DNA of 64,000 nucleotides, from NCBI RefSeq assembly GCF_002803065.1, contig NZ_NNBL01000001.1, positions 346,734 through 410,733 of the forward strand. Direction: 5' to 3'. The translations under genes and the position numbers were made by a program. Each line of letters starts with the position of its first letter. The first letter of the stretch is position 1. Below the pieces are notes generated by a model that was not told where the DNA came from, did no database searches, and saw only the letters and a list, made by a program, of their open reading frames with translations. This DNA is from Streptomyces sp. CB01635 (GTDB taxonomy: Bacteria; Actinomycetota; Actinomycetes; Streptomycetales; Streptomycetaceae). Of the stretch, positions 1 through 8,514 are shown in pieces.

Positions 1-240
1 GACGCGCCCAAGGGTGCGGGGGCGCTGCTCGTGGGCGTGCACGTGCCCGGTCCCGGCTACACGGCGGGTCTCGTCCGCGGCGACGTGCTGATCGCCTTCG
101 GCGAGACCCGGATCGGCTCCGCGGGCGCCCTCGCCCAGGCGGTGGAGTCCGCGCGTCCGGGCCGGCAGGTCACGCTGACGGTCCGGCACGAGTCGGGCGT
201 GCGCCAGGTGCTGGCGGTGACTCCTGGAGTGGTGACCTAG
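1..240 (+). CDS. PDZ-domain protein, C-terminal fragment (probably a trypsin-like serine protease)
   Basis: The frame is open from the first base to a TAG at 238-240, so this is the last 79 codons of a gene that begins before the window. The residues fit the end of a PDZ domain: a hydrophobic strand, a G-Y-T-A-G-L turn, then a G-D-V-L-I-A-F strand and a final V-T-L-T-V strand. In actinobacteria such a C-terminal PDZ most often follows a secreted S1C (HtrA/DegP-like) protease, where it binds peptide C-termini. The protease domain itself is not visible, so that part is inference. The next gene is convergent and ends 22 bp downstream. Confidence 0.7.
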   Translation, partial: DAPKGAGALLVGVHVPGPGYTAGLVRGDVLIAFGETRIGSAGALAQAVESARPGRQVTLTVRHESGVRQVLAVTPGVVT

Positions 241-262
241 GGGAGCGCCCTACGGGGGGAGA

Positions 263-1060
263 TCAGACCACCCGGAAGTGCGTCGTCAGACGCCGCTCGT
301 CGTCGAGGATGTGGAAGGCCAGGCCCACCGGAGCGTCCCGGTCCGCCACACCCTCGCCCTCCCAGGGCAGCCGCAGCGTCCAGGTCACGCCGGGGCCGAT
401 CACCAGCGGACGGCCCGCGAACACGGTGGCGGCCGGGGTGTGCGCGTGCCCCGCGATGATCCCGGCGATCTCCGGCCGCCGCTCCAGCAGAGCGGCCAGC
501 TCCCGTGGTCGGTCCAGCTGGTACGCGTCGGGCAGCGGGTGGTGCAGCGCCACCGGCGGGTGGTGGAACGCGAGCAGGACGGGCGTCTCGCCGTCGAGCC
601 CGTCGAGGGTGTCCTCCAGCCAGCCGTACGTCTCCTCGTCGAGCCGGCCCTCGTCGGCGCCCGGAATGCTGGAGTCGCACATGAGGACCACGGCGCCGCC
701 GACGTGGTGGGCGTGGTTCACCGGCCCCTCGGCCGCGGGTTCGCGCAGCAGCGCCTTGCGGTAGGGCGCCCGGCTGTCGTGGTTGCCGGGACAGGTCAGG
801 ACGGGGAAAGGCAGGCCGGGGAAAGGGGCGCCGGGGGGCGGTGGGCCGCCGTCGCTCGGCCCGCCCGTGTGCAGCCCCAGCAGCTCCGCCGCCTCCTCGT
901 ACTCGGACTCCGCGCCGTGGTCCGCGATGTCGCCGGTGACCAGGAGGGCGTCGAAGGGGCCCGGCAGCGCCCGGAGGTGGTCGATCACGCGCCGGGCGCG
1001 CGCCGTGGCGCGCGGGGTCCCGTCGAGGTGCAGGTCGCTGATCTGGGCCAGTACAAGCAT
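263..1060 (-). CDS. Metallophosphoesterase, CpdA-like phosphodiesterase family
   Basis: This 265-residue cytosolic protein has the complete calcineurin-like dinuclear metal set in order: D-x-H at residues 9-11, G-D at 43-44, G-N-H-D at 92-95, F-H-H-P-P at 165-169 and G-H-A-H at 204-207. The spacing and length match class III cyclic-nucleotide phosphodiesterases (CpdA/Icc) and related 3',5'-cAMP or UDP-lipid hydrolases. The substrate cannot be told from sequence. The ATG at 1060 is preceded by a GAAGGA-type site. A perfect 8-bp inverted repeat (1107-1126) lies about 50 bp upstream in the presumed promoter. A long open frame overlaps in another reading frame on the same strand, but it has low-complexity Arg/Pro composition and is a shadow. 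Confidence 0.85.
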   Translation of the reverse strand: MLVLAQISDLHLDGTPRATARARRVIDHLRALPGPFDALLVTGDIADHGAESEYEEAAELLGLHTGGPSDGGPPPPGAPFPGLPFPVLTCPGNHDSRAPYRKALLREPAAEGPVNHAHHVGGAVVLMCDSSIPGADEGRLDEETYGWLEDTLDGLDGETPVLLAFHHPPVALHHPLPDAYQLDRPRELAALLERRPEIAGIIAGHAHTPAATVFAGRPLVIGPGVTWTLRLPWEGEGVADRDAPVGLAFHILDDERRLTTHFRVV

Positions 1061-1106
1061 GGTTGTACGTCCTTCGGAGAAGGGGGTTAACGGATGCTGC
1101 CGATCT

Positions 1107-1126
1107 AACCATTAGTTGTAATGGTT
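1107..1126. promoter_or_regulatory. Inverted repeat, probable operator upstream of the phosphoesterase
   Basis: The arms AACCATTA (1107-1114) and TAATGGTT (1119-1126) are perfectly complementary around a GTTG spacer. The repeat is AT-rich in a very GC-rich setting and lies between two divergent genes, 47 bp upstream of the minus-strand phosphoesterase start and 150 bp before the plus-strand peptidase start. This is the size and symmetry of a dimeric repressor site. No regulator gene is adjacent, so the cognate protein is unknown. Confidence 0.5.
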
Positions 1127-1275
1127 GAACAATGGGTTGGCGTTAGGTGGTGGTCCGGGCGGGTGGCGCGCGCATGCGGGAACTGACTCGCGTCAGGCCC
1201 GGCGGGCGGGCAGGATGCTGCCCGTACGTCCTTTTTGTAGAAGCGATGTTCAGCTCGGAGCACCCGGAGGACCGG

Positions 1276-2400
1276 ATGACCGCCACGCCCGCGCCGTTCA
1301 CGGCCGACGACTACAAGGCCCGGATGGAGCGCGCCGCCCGGTCCGCGGCCGACGCGGGGCTCGCCGGCGTCCTCGTCGCCCCCGGCCCCGACATGGTCTG
1401 GCTCACCGGCTATTCGCCCACCGCCGACACCGAGCGCCTCACGATGCTCGTCCTCGCCCCGGGCCGGGACCCCGTCCTCGTAGTCCCCACGCTCGAGGCA
1501 CCGGACGCCGCGAAGGCGGTGGGAGCGGACGCCCTCACCCTGCGGGACTGGACCGACGGCAAGGACCCGTACGCGGTGACCGCGCCCCTCCTCGACGGCT
1601 CCGGGCGCTTCGGCATCAGCGACAACGCGTGGGCGATGCACCTCATCGGGCTGCAGAAGACACTGCCCGACACCTCGTACGCCTCCCTCACGGAGGCCCT
1701 GCCGATGATGCGCGCCGTCAAGGACGCGGCCGAACTCGAACGGCTCACGGCCGCCGGCGAGGCTGCCGACGCCACGTACGAGGAGATCAAGAAGGTGCCC
1801 TTCGCGGGCCGCAGGGAGACCGACGTCGCGGGCGATCTCGCCGATCTGCTGCGGCAGTTCGGGCACTCGCAGGTCGACTTCACCGTCGTCGGATCGGGCC
1901 CGAACGGCGCCAACCCGCACCACGAGGCGGGCGAACGCGTCATCGAGAACGGCGACATGGTCGTCCTCGACTTCGGCGGCCTCAAGCACGGCTACGGCTC
2001 CGACACCTCCCGCACCGTGCATGTCGGCGAGCCCACCGCCGAGGAGCAGCGCGTCCACGACGTGGTGCGCGAGGCGCAGGCGGCGGGCTGCGCGGCGGTC
2101 GAGCCGGGCGCCGCCTGCCAGGACGTCGACCGCGCCGCCCGCGCTGTGATCACCGAGTTCGGCTACGGCCAGTTCTTCATCCACCGCACCGGCCACGGCA
2201 TCGGCGTCACCACCCACGAACCGCCCTACATGATCGAGGGCGAGGAACTGCCCCTCGTCCCCGGAATGTGCTTCTCCGTGGAGCCGGGCATCTACCTTCC
2301 GGGCCGCTTCGGGGTGCGCATCGAGGACATCGTGACGGTCACCGAGGACGGCGTGCGACGGCTGAACAGCACGTCGCGGGACATGGCGATCGTGAGCTAG
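1276..2400 (+). CDS. M24 family Xaa-Pro aminopeptidase
   Basis: The 374-residue protein is a pita-bread metallopeptidase. It has an N-terminal creatinase-like domain (about residues 10-145) followed by the catalytic domain. The five metal ligands are all present: D232 in L-D-F-G-G, D243 in G-S-D-T-S, H307 in G-H-G-I-G, E336 in V-E-P-G-I-Y and E350 in R-I-E-D-I. It should remove N-terminal residues preceding proline from peptides in the cytosol. I chose the ATG at 1276 because GGAGG sits at 1266-1270. In-frame starts further upstream (1147) lack such a site and add a non-homologous leader. The next gene begins 5 bp after the stop, so the two are probably co-transcribed. Confidence 0.9.
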   Translation: MTATPAPFTADDYKARMERAARSAADAGLAGVLVAPGPDMVWLTGYSPTADTERLTMLVLAPGRDPVLVVPTLEAPDAAKAVGADALTLRDWTDGKDPYAVTAPLLDGSGRFGISDNAWAMHLIGLQKTLPDTSYASLTEALPMMRAVKDAAELERLTAAGEAADATYEEIKKVPFAGRRETDVAGDLADLLRQFGHSQVDFTVVGSGPNGANPHHEAGERVIENGDMVVLDFGGLKHGYGSDTSRTVHVGEPTAEEQRVHDVVREAQAAGCAAVEPGAACQDVDRAARAVITEFGYGQFFIHRTGHGIGVTTHEPPYMIEGEELPLVPGMCFSVEPGIYLPGRFGVRIEDIVTVTEDGVRRLNSTSRDMAIVS

Positions 2401-2405
2401 ACGCC

Positions 2406-3332
2406 ATGTCCGACGCCCCGCGGCCCACTCAGGACACCGTACGAAGACTGCTGGACACCCTCCTCCCCGACGGCGGGCGGCTCGACGTCAGTGCCGTGGC
2501 CGAGGGCGGCGAGCACTCCACCTGGTGGGTCGGCACCCGCTATGTGCTGCGCCTCGCCCTCGACGCGCCGTCGTCCGTGCGCCAGCGCCGCGAGATCAGG
2601 CTCCGTGACCTCGTGCGCCAGCACGTCGGCATCGCCGTGCCCGCCTCTCTCGCGTCCGGCGAGTGGGCGACCGGGCGCACGTACACCCTCGATACGCGGC
2701 TGCAGGGCGCGTCGGGCGAGGTCGTCGACGTCACCGCGGTCGGCGAGGAGGACCTCGCGGGGCTGCTCGGCGGCCTGCGGGAGGTGCCCGCCGCGCGGGC
2801 CGAGGCGCTCGGGCTCACGAGGACCGCGCCGCGCTCCCTCGACGCAGTGCGCCGGGAGGGTGCGCGGGCTGCCGAACTCCTCGGCGGTGACGGCGAGTTC
2901 GAGACCGCACGCCTCGGGCAGCTGACCCCGCAGGCCGCCGCCCAGCTCGCCCCGCAGCCCGGCGCCGTCGTGGTCCACAACGACCTCAGGGGCGAGCACC
3001 TCACCGTGACCCCTGACGGCCGGGTGCGCGGCGTCCTCGACTGGACCGACGCCGTCATCGGCGACCCGGCCGAGGACATCGCGGGCCTGAGCATCTCGGT
3101 CGGCGCCCGCGCGGCCGTCCGCGCGGCGACCCTCGCCGGTTATGGCCCCCGCGCCAGCCTGCGCGGCCTGTGGCTGGCGCGGTGCGACACCCTCGTACGC
3201 CTCGGGGAGCGCCTCCACGGCACGGACGACAGCCCCGTGCCGCTGCTGCGCACCCAGCTGGAGCGCGCGTGGGAGGCGATCCTCCTCGAACTCGTGACGG
3301 AACTCCCCGACAAGGACCCGGAGACCGGCTGA
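2406..3332 (+). CDS. Aminoglycoside phosphotransferase-family kinase
   Basis: The 308-residue protein has the APH/choline-kinase fold. A nucleotide-binding N lobe contains E-G-G-E-H-S-T around residues 33-39. The catalytic loop is H191-N-D193 instead of the usual H-G-D, followed by the metal-binding L-D-W-T-D motif with D212. The H-N-D variant with a downstream D-W is a recognised subgroup of small-molecule kinases in actinobacteria and does not by itself imply antibiotic resistance. The substrate is unknown. It starts 5 bp after the M24 peptidase stop and its end faces the convergent treZ gene 18 bp away, with no obvious terminator hairpin between. Confidence 0.8.
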   Translation: MSDAPRPTQDTVRRLLDTLLPDGGRLDVSAVAEGGEHSTWWVGTRYVLRLALDAPSSVRQRREIRLRDLVRQHVGIAVPASLASGEWATGRTYTLDTRLQGASGEVVDVTAVGEEDLAGLLGGLREVPAARAEALGLTRTAPRSLDAVRREGARAAELLGGDGEFETARLGQLTPQAAAQLAPQPGAVVVHNDLRGEHLTVTPDGRVRGVLDWTDAVIGDPAEDIAGLSISVGARAAVRAATLAGYGPRASLRGLWLARCDTLVRLGERLHGTDDSPVPLLRTQLERAWEAILLELVTELPDKDPETG

Positions 3333-3350
3333 AGCTCCTTATGAGCCGGC

Positions 3351-5099
3351 CTACGGCCCGACGAGCACCGCGCACGACCGCGGAGGGACGGTGAGCAGAC
3401 CGTCCTCGCCGGGCAGCCCCACCGGCTCCCACGCGGCGAGCACCCGGTAACCGTTCCGGCCGACCGGCACCGCTGCCGGCTCGTCCGACAGGTTCACCGC
3501 CACCCGCAGATCGCCCCGCCGGTACGCGATCCAGCGGGCCTCCTCGTCGTACGCCACGCGCACGGCCGCCAGGTCGGAGTCCATCAGGTCGGCCCGGGCA
3601 CGGCGCAGCGCGATCAGCTCGCGGTACCAGGCCAGCACGCGCGCGTGAGAGTCGCTGTCCGGCTCCGACCAGTCCAGGCAGGAGCGTTCCCGGGTCGCCG
3701 GGTCCTGCGGATCGGGAATGTCCTCCTCGGCCCACCCGTGCGACGCGAACTCCCGCCGCCTGCCCTTGCGTACGGCGTCGGCGAGCGCCGGGTCGGTGTG
3801 GTCGGTGAAGAACTGCCACGGGGTGCCGGCGGCCCACTCCTCGCCCATGAACAGCATCGGCGTGAAGGGCGCCGTCAGCACGAGCGTGGCCGCGCACGCG
3901 AGGAGCCCGGGGGACAGGCTCGCGGAGAGCCGGTCGCCCTGCGCGCGGTTGCCGATCTGGTCGTGGGTCTGGGCGTAGCCGAGCAGCCGGTGCGCGGGGG
4001 TGCGGGTGCGGTCGATGGGGCGCCCGTGATGCCGGCCACGGAACGTCGAGTACGTGCCGTCGTGGAAGTAGCCCCGGCTCAGGGTCTTGGCGAGCGCGGC
4101 CATCGGCGCCTTCGCGAAGTCCTCGTAGTAGCCCTGGGACTCGCCCGTCACCGCCGTGTGCAGGGCGTGGTGGAAGTCGTCGCTCCACTGCGCCTGGAGC
4201 CCGAGGCCGCCGTGGCTGCGCGGGGTGATCACGCGCGGGTCGCCGAGGTCCGACTCGCCGACCAGGAACAGGGTCCTGTCCTGCTCCTCGGCCAGGGCGT
4301 CGACGGCCGTGGACAGCTCCTCCAGGTAGTGGACCGCGCGCGTGTCGCGCAGCGCGTGCACCGCGTCGAGGCGCAGCCCGTCGATCCGGTAGTCGCGCAG
4401 CCAGGCGAGCGCGCTGCCGACGAAGTACGCGCGCACCTCGTCGGAACCGGGGGCGTCGAGGTTGACCGCGGCGCCCCAGGGCGTGTGATGGGTGTCGGTG
4501 AAGTACGGCCCGAACGCGGGCAGATGGTTGCCCGAGGGGCCCAGGTGGTTGTGGACCACGTCGAGGACGACGCCGAGCCCGAGCCCGTGCGCCATGTCGA
4601 CAAAACGCTTCAGCGCCTCGGGGCCCCCGTACGGCTCGTGCACCGCCCACGGGCTGACGCCCTCGTAGCCCCAGCCGTGCCGGCCGGGGAACGGACACAG
4701 CGGCATCAGCGCCACATGCGTGATGCCCAACTCGACGAGGTCGCCCAGCCGTTCGGCCGCGGCGTCGAGCGAGCCCTCACGCGTGAACGTCCCCACGTGC
4801 AGCTCGTACAGGACCGCGCCGGGGAGGCCGCTGCCCGGCCCCGACTCCGAGCGCCATGTGTACCGCGCGTGGTCGACGACCGCGCTCAGGCCCTCGGGCC
4901 CGTCCGGCTGGCGGCGCGAGCGGGGGTCGGGCAGCGCCGGCCCGTCGTCGAGCGCGAACCCGTAGCGCGAACCGTCCTGCGCGTCGGCCTCGCCCGCCCA
5001 CCACCCCTCGCGGTCCGGGTCGCGCTCCAACGCGCGCGTGGTGCCTTCGCAGTGGAGCGCGACCCGCTCTGCCTGTGGTGCCCACACCTCGAACTGCAC
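3351..5099 (-). CDS. treZ: Malto-oligosyltrehalose trehalohydrolase (TreZ)
   Basis: This 582-residue GH13 enzyme releases trehalose from maltooligosyl-trehalose and works after TreY. An N-terminal CBM48-like beta domain opens with Q-F-E-V-W-A-P. The (beta/alpha)8 barrel follows with D-V-V-H-N-H-L at 180-186, the nucleophile D245 in D-G-L-R-L-D-A-V-H, the acid/base E282 in V-G-E-S-D and H-D at 379-380. I placed the start at the GTG (5099), which has AAGGGGGAA just upstream. An in-frame ATG at 5141 would add 14 residues but has a poorer site. treY and treX lie on the same strand at 8.5-10.9 and 12.2-14.4 kb, separated by other genes, so the pathway is local but not one operon. Confidence 0.93.
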   Translation of the reverse strand: MQFEVWAPQAERVALHCEGTTRALERDPDREGWWAGEADAQDGSRYGFALDDGPALPDPRSRRQPDGPEGLSAVVDHARYTWRSESGPGSGLPGAVLYELHVGTFTREGSLDAAAERLGDLVELGITHVALMPLCPFPGRHGWGYEGVSPWAVHEPYGGPEALKRFVDMAHGLGLGVVLDVVHNHLGPSGNHLPAFGPYFTDTHHTPWGAAVNLDAPGSDEVRAYFVGSALAWLRDYRIDGLRLDAVHALRDTRAVHYLEELSTAVDALAEEQDRTLFLVGESDLGDPRVITPRSHGGLGLQAQWSDDFHHALHTAVTGESQGYYEDFAKAPMAALAKTLSRGYFHDGTYSTFRGRHHGRPIDRTRTPAHRLLGYAQTHDQIGNRAQGDRLSASLSPGLLACAATLVLTAPFTPMLFMGEEWAAGTPWQFFTDHTDPALADAVRKGRRREFASHGWAEEDIPDPQDPATRERSCLDWSEPDSDSHARVLAWYRELIALRRARADLMDSDLAAVRVAYDEEARWIAYRRGDLRVAVNLSDEPAAVPVGRNGYRVLAAWEPVGLPGEDGLLTVPPRSCAVLVGP

Positions 5100-5234
5100 G
5101 GACGGTTCCCCCTTGTCTGCCGACAGTGACGACCCGTCCATCCTGCGTCAGCGGAGATCGATCCGCTGGGATTCGCAGTGGGTTCCGCGCATTCCTCGCC
5201 GGATCGGACCCGCCGCCGAACCGGCCGGTGAACC

Positions 5235-6185
5235 TCAGACGAAGTTGATGCGCTTCTCCGTGACCGGGTACCCGGCCTTCGCGAAGTTCGCCGCCATCGG
5301 GAAGTTCCCGTCGTCCGTCGCCCCGGCGATGAACTCGGCGCCCTGCTCCACCAGGAAGTGCGTCGACTCGACCAGCAGGTCGTACGCGTATCCGTGGCCG
5401 CGCTGCTCCGGGACCACGCCGATGAACCCGATGCACGGCCCGCCGGGGTTGTGGGCGGGGATGTGCAGGCCGGCCAGCTCGCCCTGCGGTGTGTACGCCA
5501 GCTGCCACCACTCGCGCGGTGACGGGCACCAGTGGAAGAAGTCCAGTTCCTCCTGCGCGGCCGTGTCGAGGCCGGACTCCTCGATGGCGCGGCGCGCGTG
5601 CGCGTCGAGCGTCGCCGAGTGGACCCGGCGCAGCACGTCGAGGATCACCTCGTCGTCGGGTTCCGCCCGGAACTCCAGGCGGCCGGGGCGCTCCGGCAGA
5701 CCGTTCTCGGGCGTCCACCGGTAGCGCAGCCGTTCCACGAGCAGCTTCTTGCCGGCCCGCGTGACCGCCTCCATCCGCGCCTCGGCGGCCGCCCGCGTCC
5801 GCGGGTCCTCACGCCAGCCCGCGGGCAGGATCAGCTCGTACTCGACGTCGAACGGGGCCTGCCGCAGCAGTTCGGCGCCCGCCTCGATGTCGTCCTCCAG
5901 GACGTCGAACCAGTTCAGGTTCACCGGTTCCGTGTCGTCCTTGCCGCCCCACCAGGCGGCTCGCGCGACCACGCGCCCCTCCCGCAGGGCGACCCAGGTC
6001 CACTCGGGGCGGTAGTCGCCGCCCTCGGTGACGGTGCGATATCCGACGCCGGTGATGACGCGGCCGACCAGGCCCGGATCATCGAACGTACGGAAAAGCG
6101 GAACGTCTTCCTCGGTCAGTGCGCGGACGACCGGACGGGTGTCGTCGTGCGCCGGGTGCGGGCTTCCGTGCGGTGCAGCAGTCAA
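5235..6185 (-). CDS. GNAT-family N-acetyltransferase, two-domain type
   Basis: The 316-residue protein ends in a GNAT acetyl-CoA-binding segment at about 257-271: V-V-P-E-Q-R-G-H-G-Y-A-Y-D-L-L, with the R-G-H-G-Y-A pyrophosphate loop. The N-terminal half looks like a degenerate second GNAT copy. The acceptor substrate is unknown. I set the start at a TTG (6185) preceded by AGGAG with 5-bp spacing. The longer frame reaching 6278 starts with Arg/Pro-rich sequence and lacks a ribosome site. It ends about 135 bp upstream of treZ on the same strand, so transcription may run into treZ. Confidence 0.82.
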   Translation of the reverse strand: MTAAPHGSPHPAHDDTRPVVRALTEEDVPLFRTFDDPGLVGRVITGVGYRTVTEGGDYRPEWTWVALREGRVVARAAWWGGKDDTEPVNLNWFDVLEDDIEAGAELLRQAPFDVEYELILPAGWREDPRTRAAAEARMEAVTRAGKKLLVERLRYRWTPENGLPERPGRLEFRAEPDDEVILDVLRRVHSATLDAHARRAIEESGLDTAAQEELDFFHWCPSPREWWQLAYTPQGELAGLHIPAHNPGGPCIGFIGVVPEQRGHGYAYDLLVESTHFLVEQGAEFIAGATDDGNFPMAANFAKAGYPVTEKRINFV

Positions 6186-6343
6186 GAAATCTCCTGGTCC
6201 AGGCGAACGCGCCGGGTGGCGGTCCGGGCTGCCGAACGTAGCAGCGGGCCCGCGCCGGGCGCGCCCGGTTTTCCGCACACTCCGTCAAACCACCGTCCTT
6301 GCTGGTCAAGGCCGTACGGGGGCGGGCTGAAGTTCGTCGTTTT

Positions 6344-6373
6344 CTGGACACCTCGGCCGCGCTGCCGGACAAT
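6344..6373 (+). promoter_or_regulatory. Probable leaderless promoter of the FHA gene
   Basis: A -35-like CTGGAC (6344-6349) and a -10-like GACAAT (6368-6373) are separated by 18 bp. The -10 ends 7 bp before the GTG at 6381, which itself has no Shine-Dalgarno site. That arrangement predicts a transcript beginning at or next to the start codon. Confidence 0.4.
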
Positions 6374-6380
6374 CACGTAC

Positions 6381-6938
6381 GTGACCTCCTCGTTCGAGCA
6401 CCATACGTACCCCGCGCGGCTGTCCGACGCCGAGCGCGACAGGGCGTTGCGGGAGCTCCGAGAGGGCGCCGCACTGGGCAGGCTGTCGCACGACACATTC
6501 GTACGGCGCATGGAGCTGGCACTCGCCGCGCGCCGGTCCGACGAACTGGCCGCGCTCACCGCCGATCTGCACACCGAGGGCCGCTGGTCCCGCGCGGTCT
6601 TCGGCACCGTGGCGGCGGTCTCCGGCTTCACGGTGCGGCTGCGCGGGGCGTGGCAGCGCGAGCGGCTCCCGAAGCTGCAGCTGCCGTCGCCGAACAACCC
6701 CTACCCGCTGCGCATCGGGCGTGACCCGGCCAACGGACTGCGGCTCAGCCACGAGACCGTCTCCCGGGTGCACGCCGAACTGAGCAGGCAGGGCGGCATG
6801 TGGGTGCTGCGTGACCTCGGCTCCACCAACGGCACGTCCGTCAACGGGCGGCGGGTGGTCGGCGCGGCGGTCGTCCAGGACGGCGACCAGGTCGGCTTCG
6901 GGCGGATGTCGTTCCGGCTCTCCGCCGACTCCGCCTGA
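6381..6938 (+). CDS. DUF1707 and FHA domain protein
   Basis: The 185-residue protein begins with a DUF1707 (SHOCT-like) helical segment at about 12-64, recognisable by P-A-R-L-S-D-A-E-R-D and G-R-L-S. A short hydrophobic linker follows and then an FHA domain with G-R at 113-114, S-R-V-H at 128-131 and S-T-N-G-T at 148-152. FHA domains bind phosphothreonine, so the protein is likely an adaptor in Ser/Thr kinase signalling. No kinase gene is nearby. The GTG start has no ribosome site but sits 7 bp after a plausible -10, suggesting leaderless translation. It converges on the M14 peptidase. Confidence 0.85.
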   Translation: MTSSFEHHTYPARLSDAERDRALRELREGAALGRLSHDTFVRRMELALAARRSDELAALTADLHTEGRWSRAVFGTVAAVSGFTVRLRGAWQRERLPKLQLPSPNNPYPLRIGRDPANGLRLSHETVSRVHAELSRQGGMWVLRDLGSTNGTSVNGRRVVGAAVVQDGDQVGFGRMSFRLSADSA

Positions 6939-6982
6939 TTCAGGGGCGTTGCAACTCCGGTCGTTCCAGCGGATGTTCGCAG

Positions 6983-8233
6983 TCAGCCACCCGCCGCGAG
7001 CGTGTGCCGCACGGCCGCGACGGTCGTACGCGACTGGTGCTCGACCTGGTGCTCCAGCGGCACCCAGCGCGCACTGAACCGCTCCGCGAACGCGTCGCAC
7101 CAGTGGGTCACCAGCTGCTCAAGACGCTCCGTGTCCGGGTCGCCGGCCTCTTTCAGGACCCGCAGGAGCATCGCGGCCGCCCGCAGCGGCAGCCGTCTGG
7201 AGAACGCGTCGATGCTCCCCACGTACGCCATCGTCGCGTCCGGCGGCGGCGGTTTCAGCCAGTCGTGCGCGAGGCCCGGCACCAGCGCGACGGCCCAGCG
7301 CGCCGCCCGCATCAGCGGCCCGTCCACCTCGGGAAGCCGCGGCAGCGCCGACTGGAGGATCTCCTCCACGAGGAGTGTGTCCCGGCTCAGTCGCAACGCG
7401 AGGCGCCGCAGCGCCCGGTCGGGGGCGGGGTGCGGCGCCGGATCGTCCACGAGGTCGCTCGCCCACATCGGGACCTCGACGATCGCCGTGCGGCCTCCGT
7501 AGCGGTGGGCGTGGTGCCAGGTGCTGTGCCGGGCGTCGTCCGGCAGGCTGGGGAACGCGGCCTCGGCGCCGGGCTCGGGCATCACATGGACGCCGGGCCC
7601 CGTCGCGGGCCAGCCCGCCGCGTCCGACGCCCCCGTCTCCACCGGGATGTGCAGCTCCGCCGCCGACTTGGCGAACGGCTCCGCGAGCCCCGGTATGTCC
7701 CGCGTCAGCTGCACCCAGCTACCGCCCAGGTCGGTGCCGTGCAGGGACACCTGGAGAAAGGGGCGCAGCTCGTCGATGACTCCGGTCAGGGCCCGAGTCT
7801 CGGGCGGCAGCCGGTCGGGCGGCAGCACGGAGGGCGACCACTCGGGCTGCTCGGGGCCCGCGGGGCGGAAGAAGTGCCGGTGGTAGTCGAGCAGGGTGCG
7901 CGGCGCGGGGGTGCGGTGCAGATCCGCGCCGTCGGGGTCGGCGCACAACAGGAAGTGCCAGGAGCAGTCGGTGCGTAACTCCCGCTCCATCAGGGCCCGT
8001 TCGGCCAGGCGCAGTAGAGTGGAGCCACCGGCCGGCTCGTTCGCGTGCGCGCCCGCGACCACGAGCACCGCGCGGTGGTCGTGCCCCACCGACAACAGGT
8101 GCAGCGGCCGGCCCGCGCGTGAGGTCCCGACCTGGCGTAGAACGCACAGGTCGGGTCGGTGAGACGCCAGCTCCCGTGCTGACTGGACCAGTTCGGCCAC
8201 ATTCGGGTAGCGCTGCTCCGTCAGGTGACTCAC
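6983..8233 (-). CDS. M14 zinc carboxypeptidase, with a TTA codon
   Basis: The 416-residue protein carries the M14 metal site: H63-x-x-E66 in G-A-H-A-N-E-P, H165 in S-L-H-G-T-D and the general base E253 in I-V-E-V-P. There is no clear signal peptide, so it is probably a cytosolic peptidase or deacylase rather than a secreted carboxypeptidase. Leu86 is encoded by TTA (plus-strand bases 7976-7978), the only in-frame TTA I found in the window, so translation should depend on the bldA tRNA and be tied to development. The start is the GTG at 8233 with GGGGAG about 11 bp upstream. The TTG at 8293 lies inside the likely -35 box and is rejected as a start. Confidence 0.82.
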   Translation of the reverse strand: MSHLTEQRYPNVAELVQSARELASHRPDLCVLRQVGTSRAGRPLHLLSVGHDHRAVLVVAGAHANEPAGGSTLLRLAERALMERELRTDCSWHFLLCADPDGADLHRTPAPRTLLDYHRHFFRPAGPEQPEWSPSVLPPDRLPPETRALTGVIDELRPFLQVSLHGTDLGGSWVQLTRDIPGLAEPFAKSAAELHIPVETGASDAAGWPATGPGVHVMPEPGAEAAFPSLPDDARHSTWHHAHRYGGRTAIVEVPMWASDLVDDPAPHPAPDRALRRLALRLSRDTLLVEEILQSALPRLPEVDGPLMRAARWAVALVPGLAHDWLKPPPPDATMAYVGSIDAFSRRLPLRAAAMLLRVLKEAGDPDTERLEQLVTHWCDAFAERFSARWVPLEHQVEHQSRTTVAAVRHTLAAGG

Positions 8234-8262
8234 CCCCGTTGGTGCTCCCCGCGTCGCATCCC

Positions 8263-8293
8263 GCAGTACCCCACGCTGCGCGGCACCTGTCAA
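8263..8293 (-). promoter_or_regulatory. Probable promoter of the M14 peptidase gene
   Basis: Read on the minus strand, a perfect TTGACA (8293-8288) is followed after 19 bp by TACTGC (8268-8263). The predicted transcript would start near 8256 and carry the GGGGAG ribosome site. The spacing is slightly long and the -10 is imperfect, so this rests mainly on the -35. The rest of the 281-bp gap (8234-8514) shows no gene. Confidence 0.4.
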
Positions 8294-8514
8294 GAAGGCG
8301 GCATCGGGTGCCTCATCGCTGGTGCGGCCCGGGGCCCGCCGGGGCGAGGAAGGGCTAGCCGACGGCCTCGGAGAGCAGCTTGATCACACGCGGCCAGAAA
8401 ACGCCGCCGGTACTCGTCAGTTGACGGGTGCGCGCCACGAGGAGCACAACCGGAGGCCGGCTGAACGACTCCTGTCCGCGCGCGCCGCCCGTGAACTGCC
8501 CCCGGACGCCCTCC

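Noticed and set aside
237..1112. Long open frame overlapping the phosphoesterase
   Set aside because: Its composition is Arg/Pro/Gly-rich with no motif, while the overlapping frame has all calcineurin-type metal motifs. High GC opens such frames by chance.
2406..3332. Annotation as an aminoglycoside resistance gene
   Set aside because: The kinase has H-N-D instead of H-G-D and sits beside a housekeeping peptidase. The APH fold alone does not show antibiotic activity.
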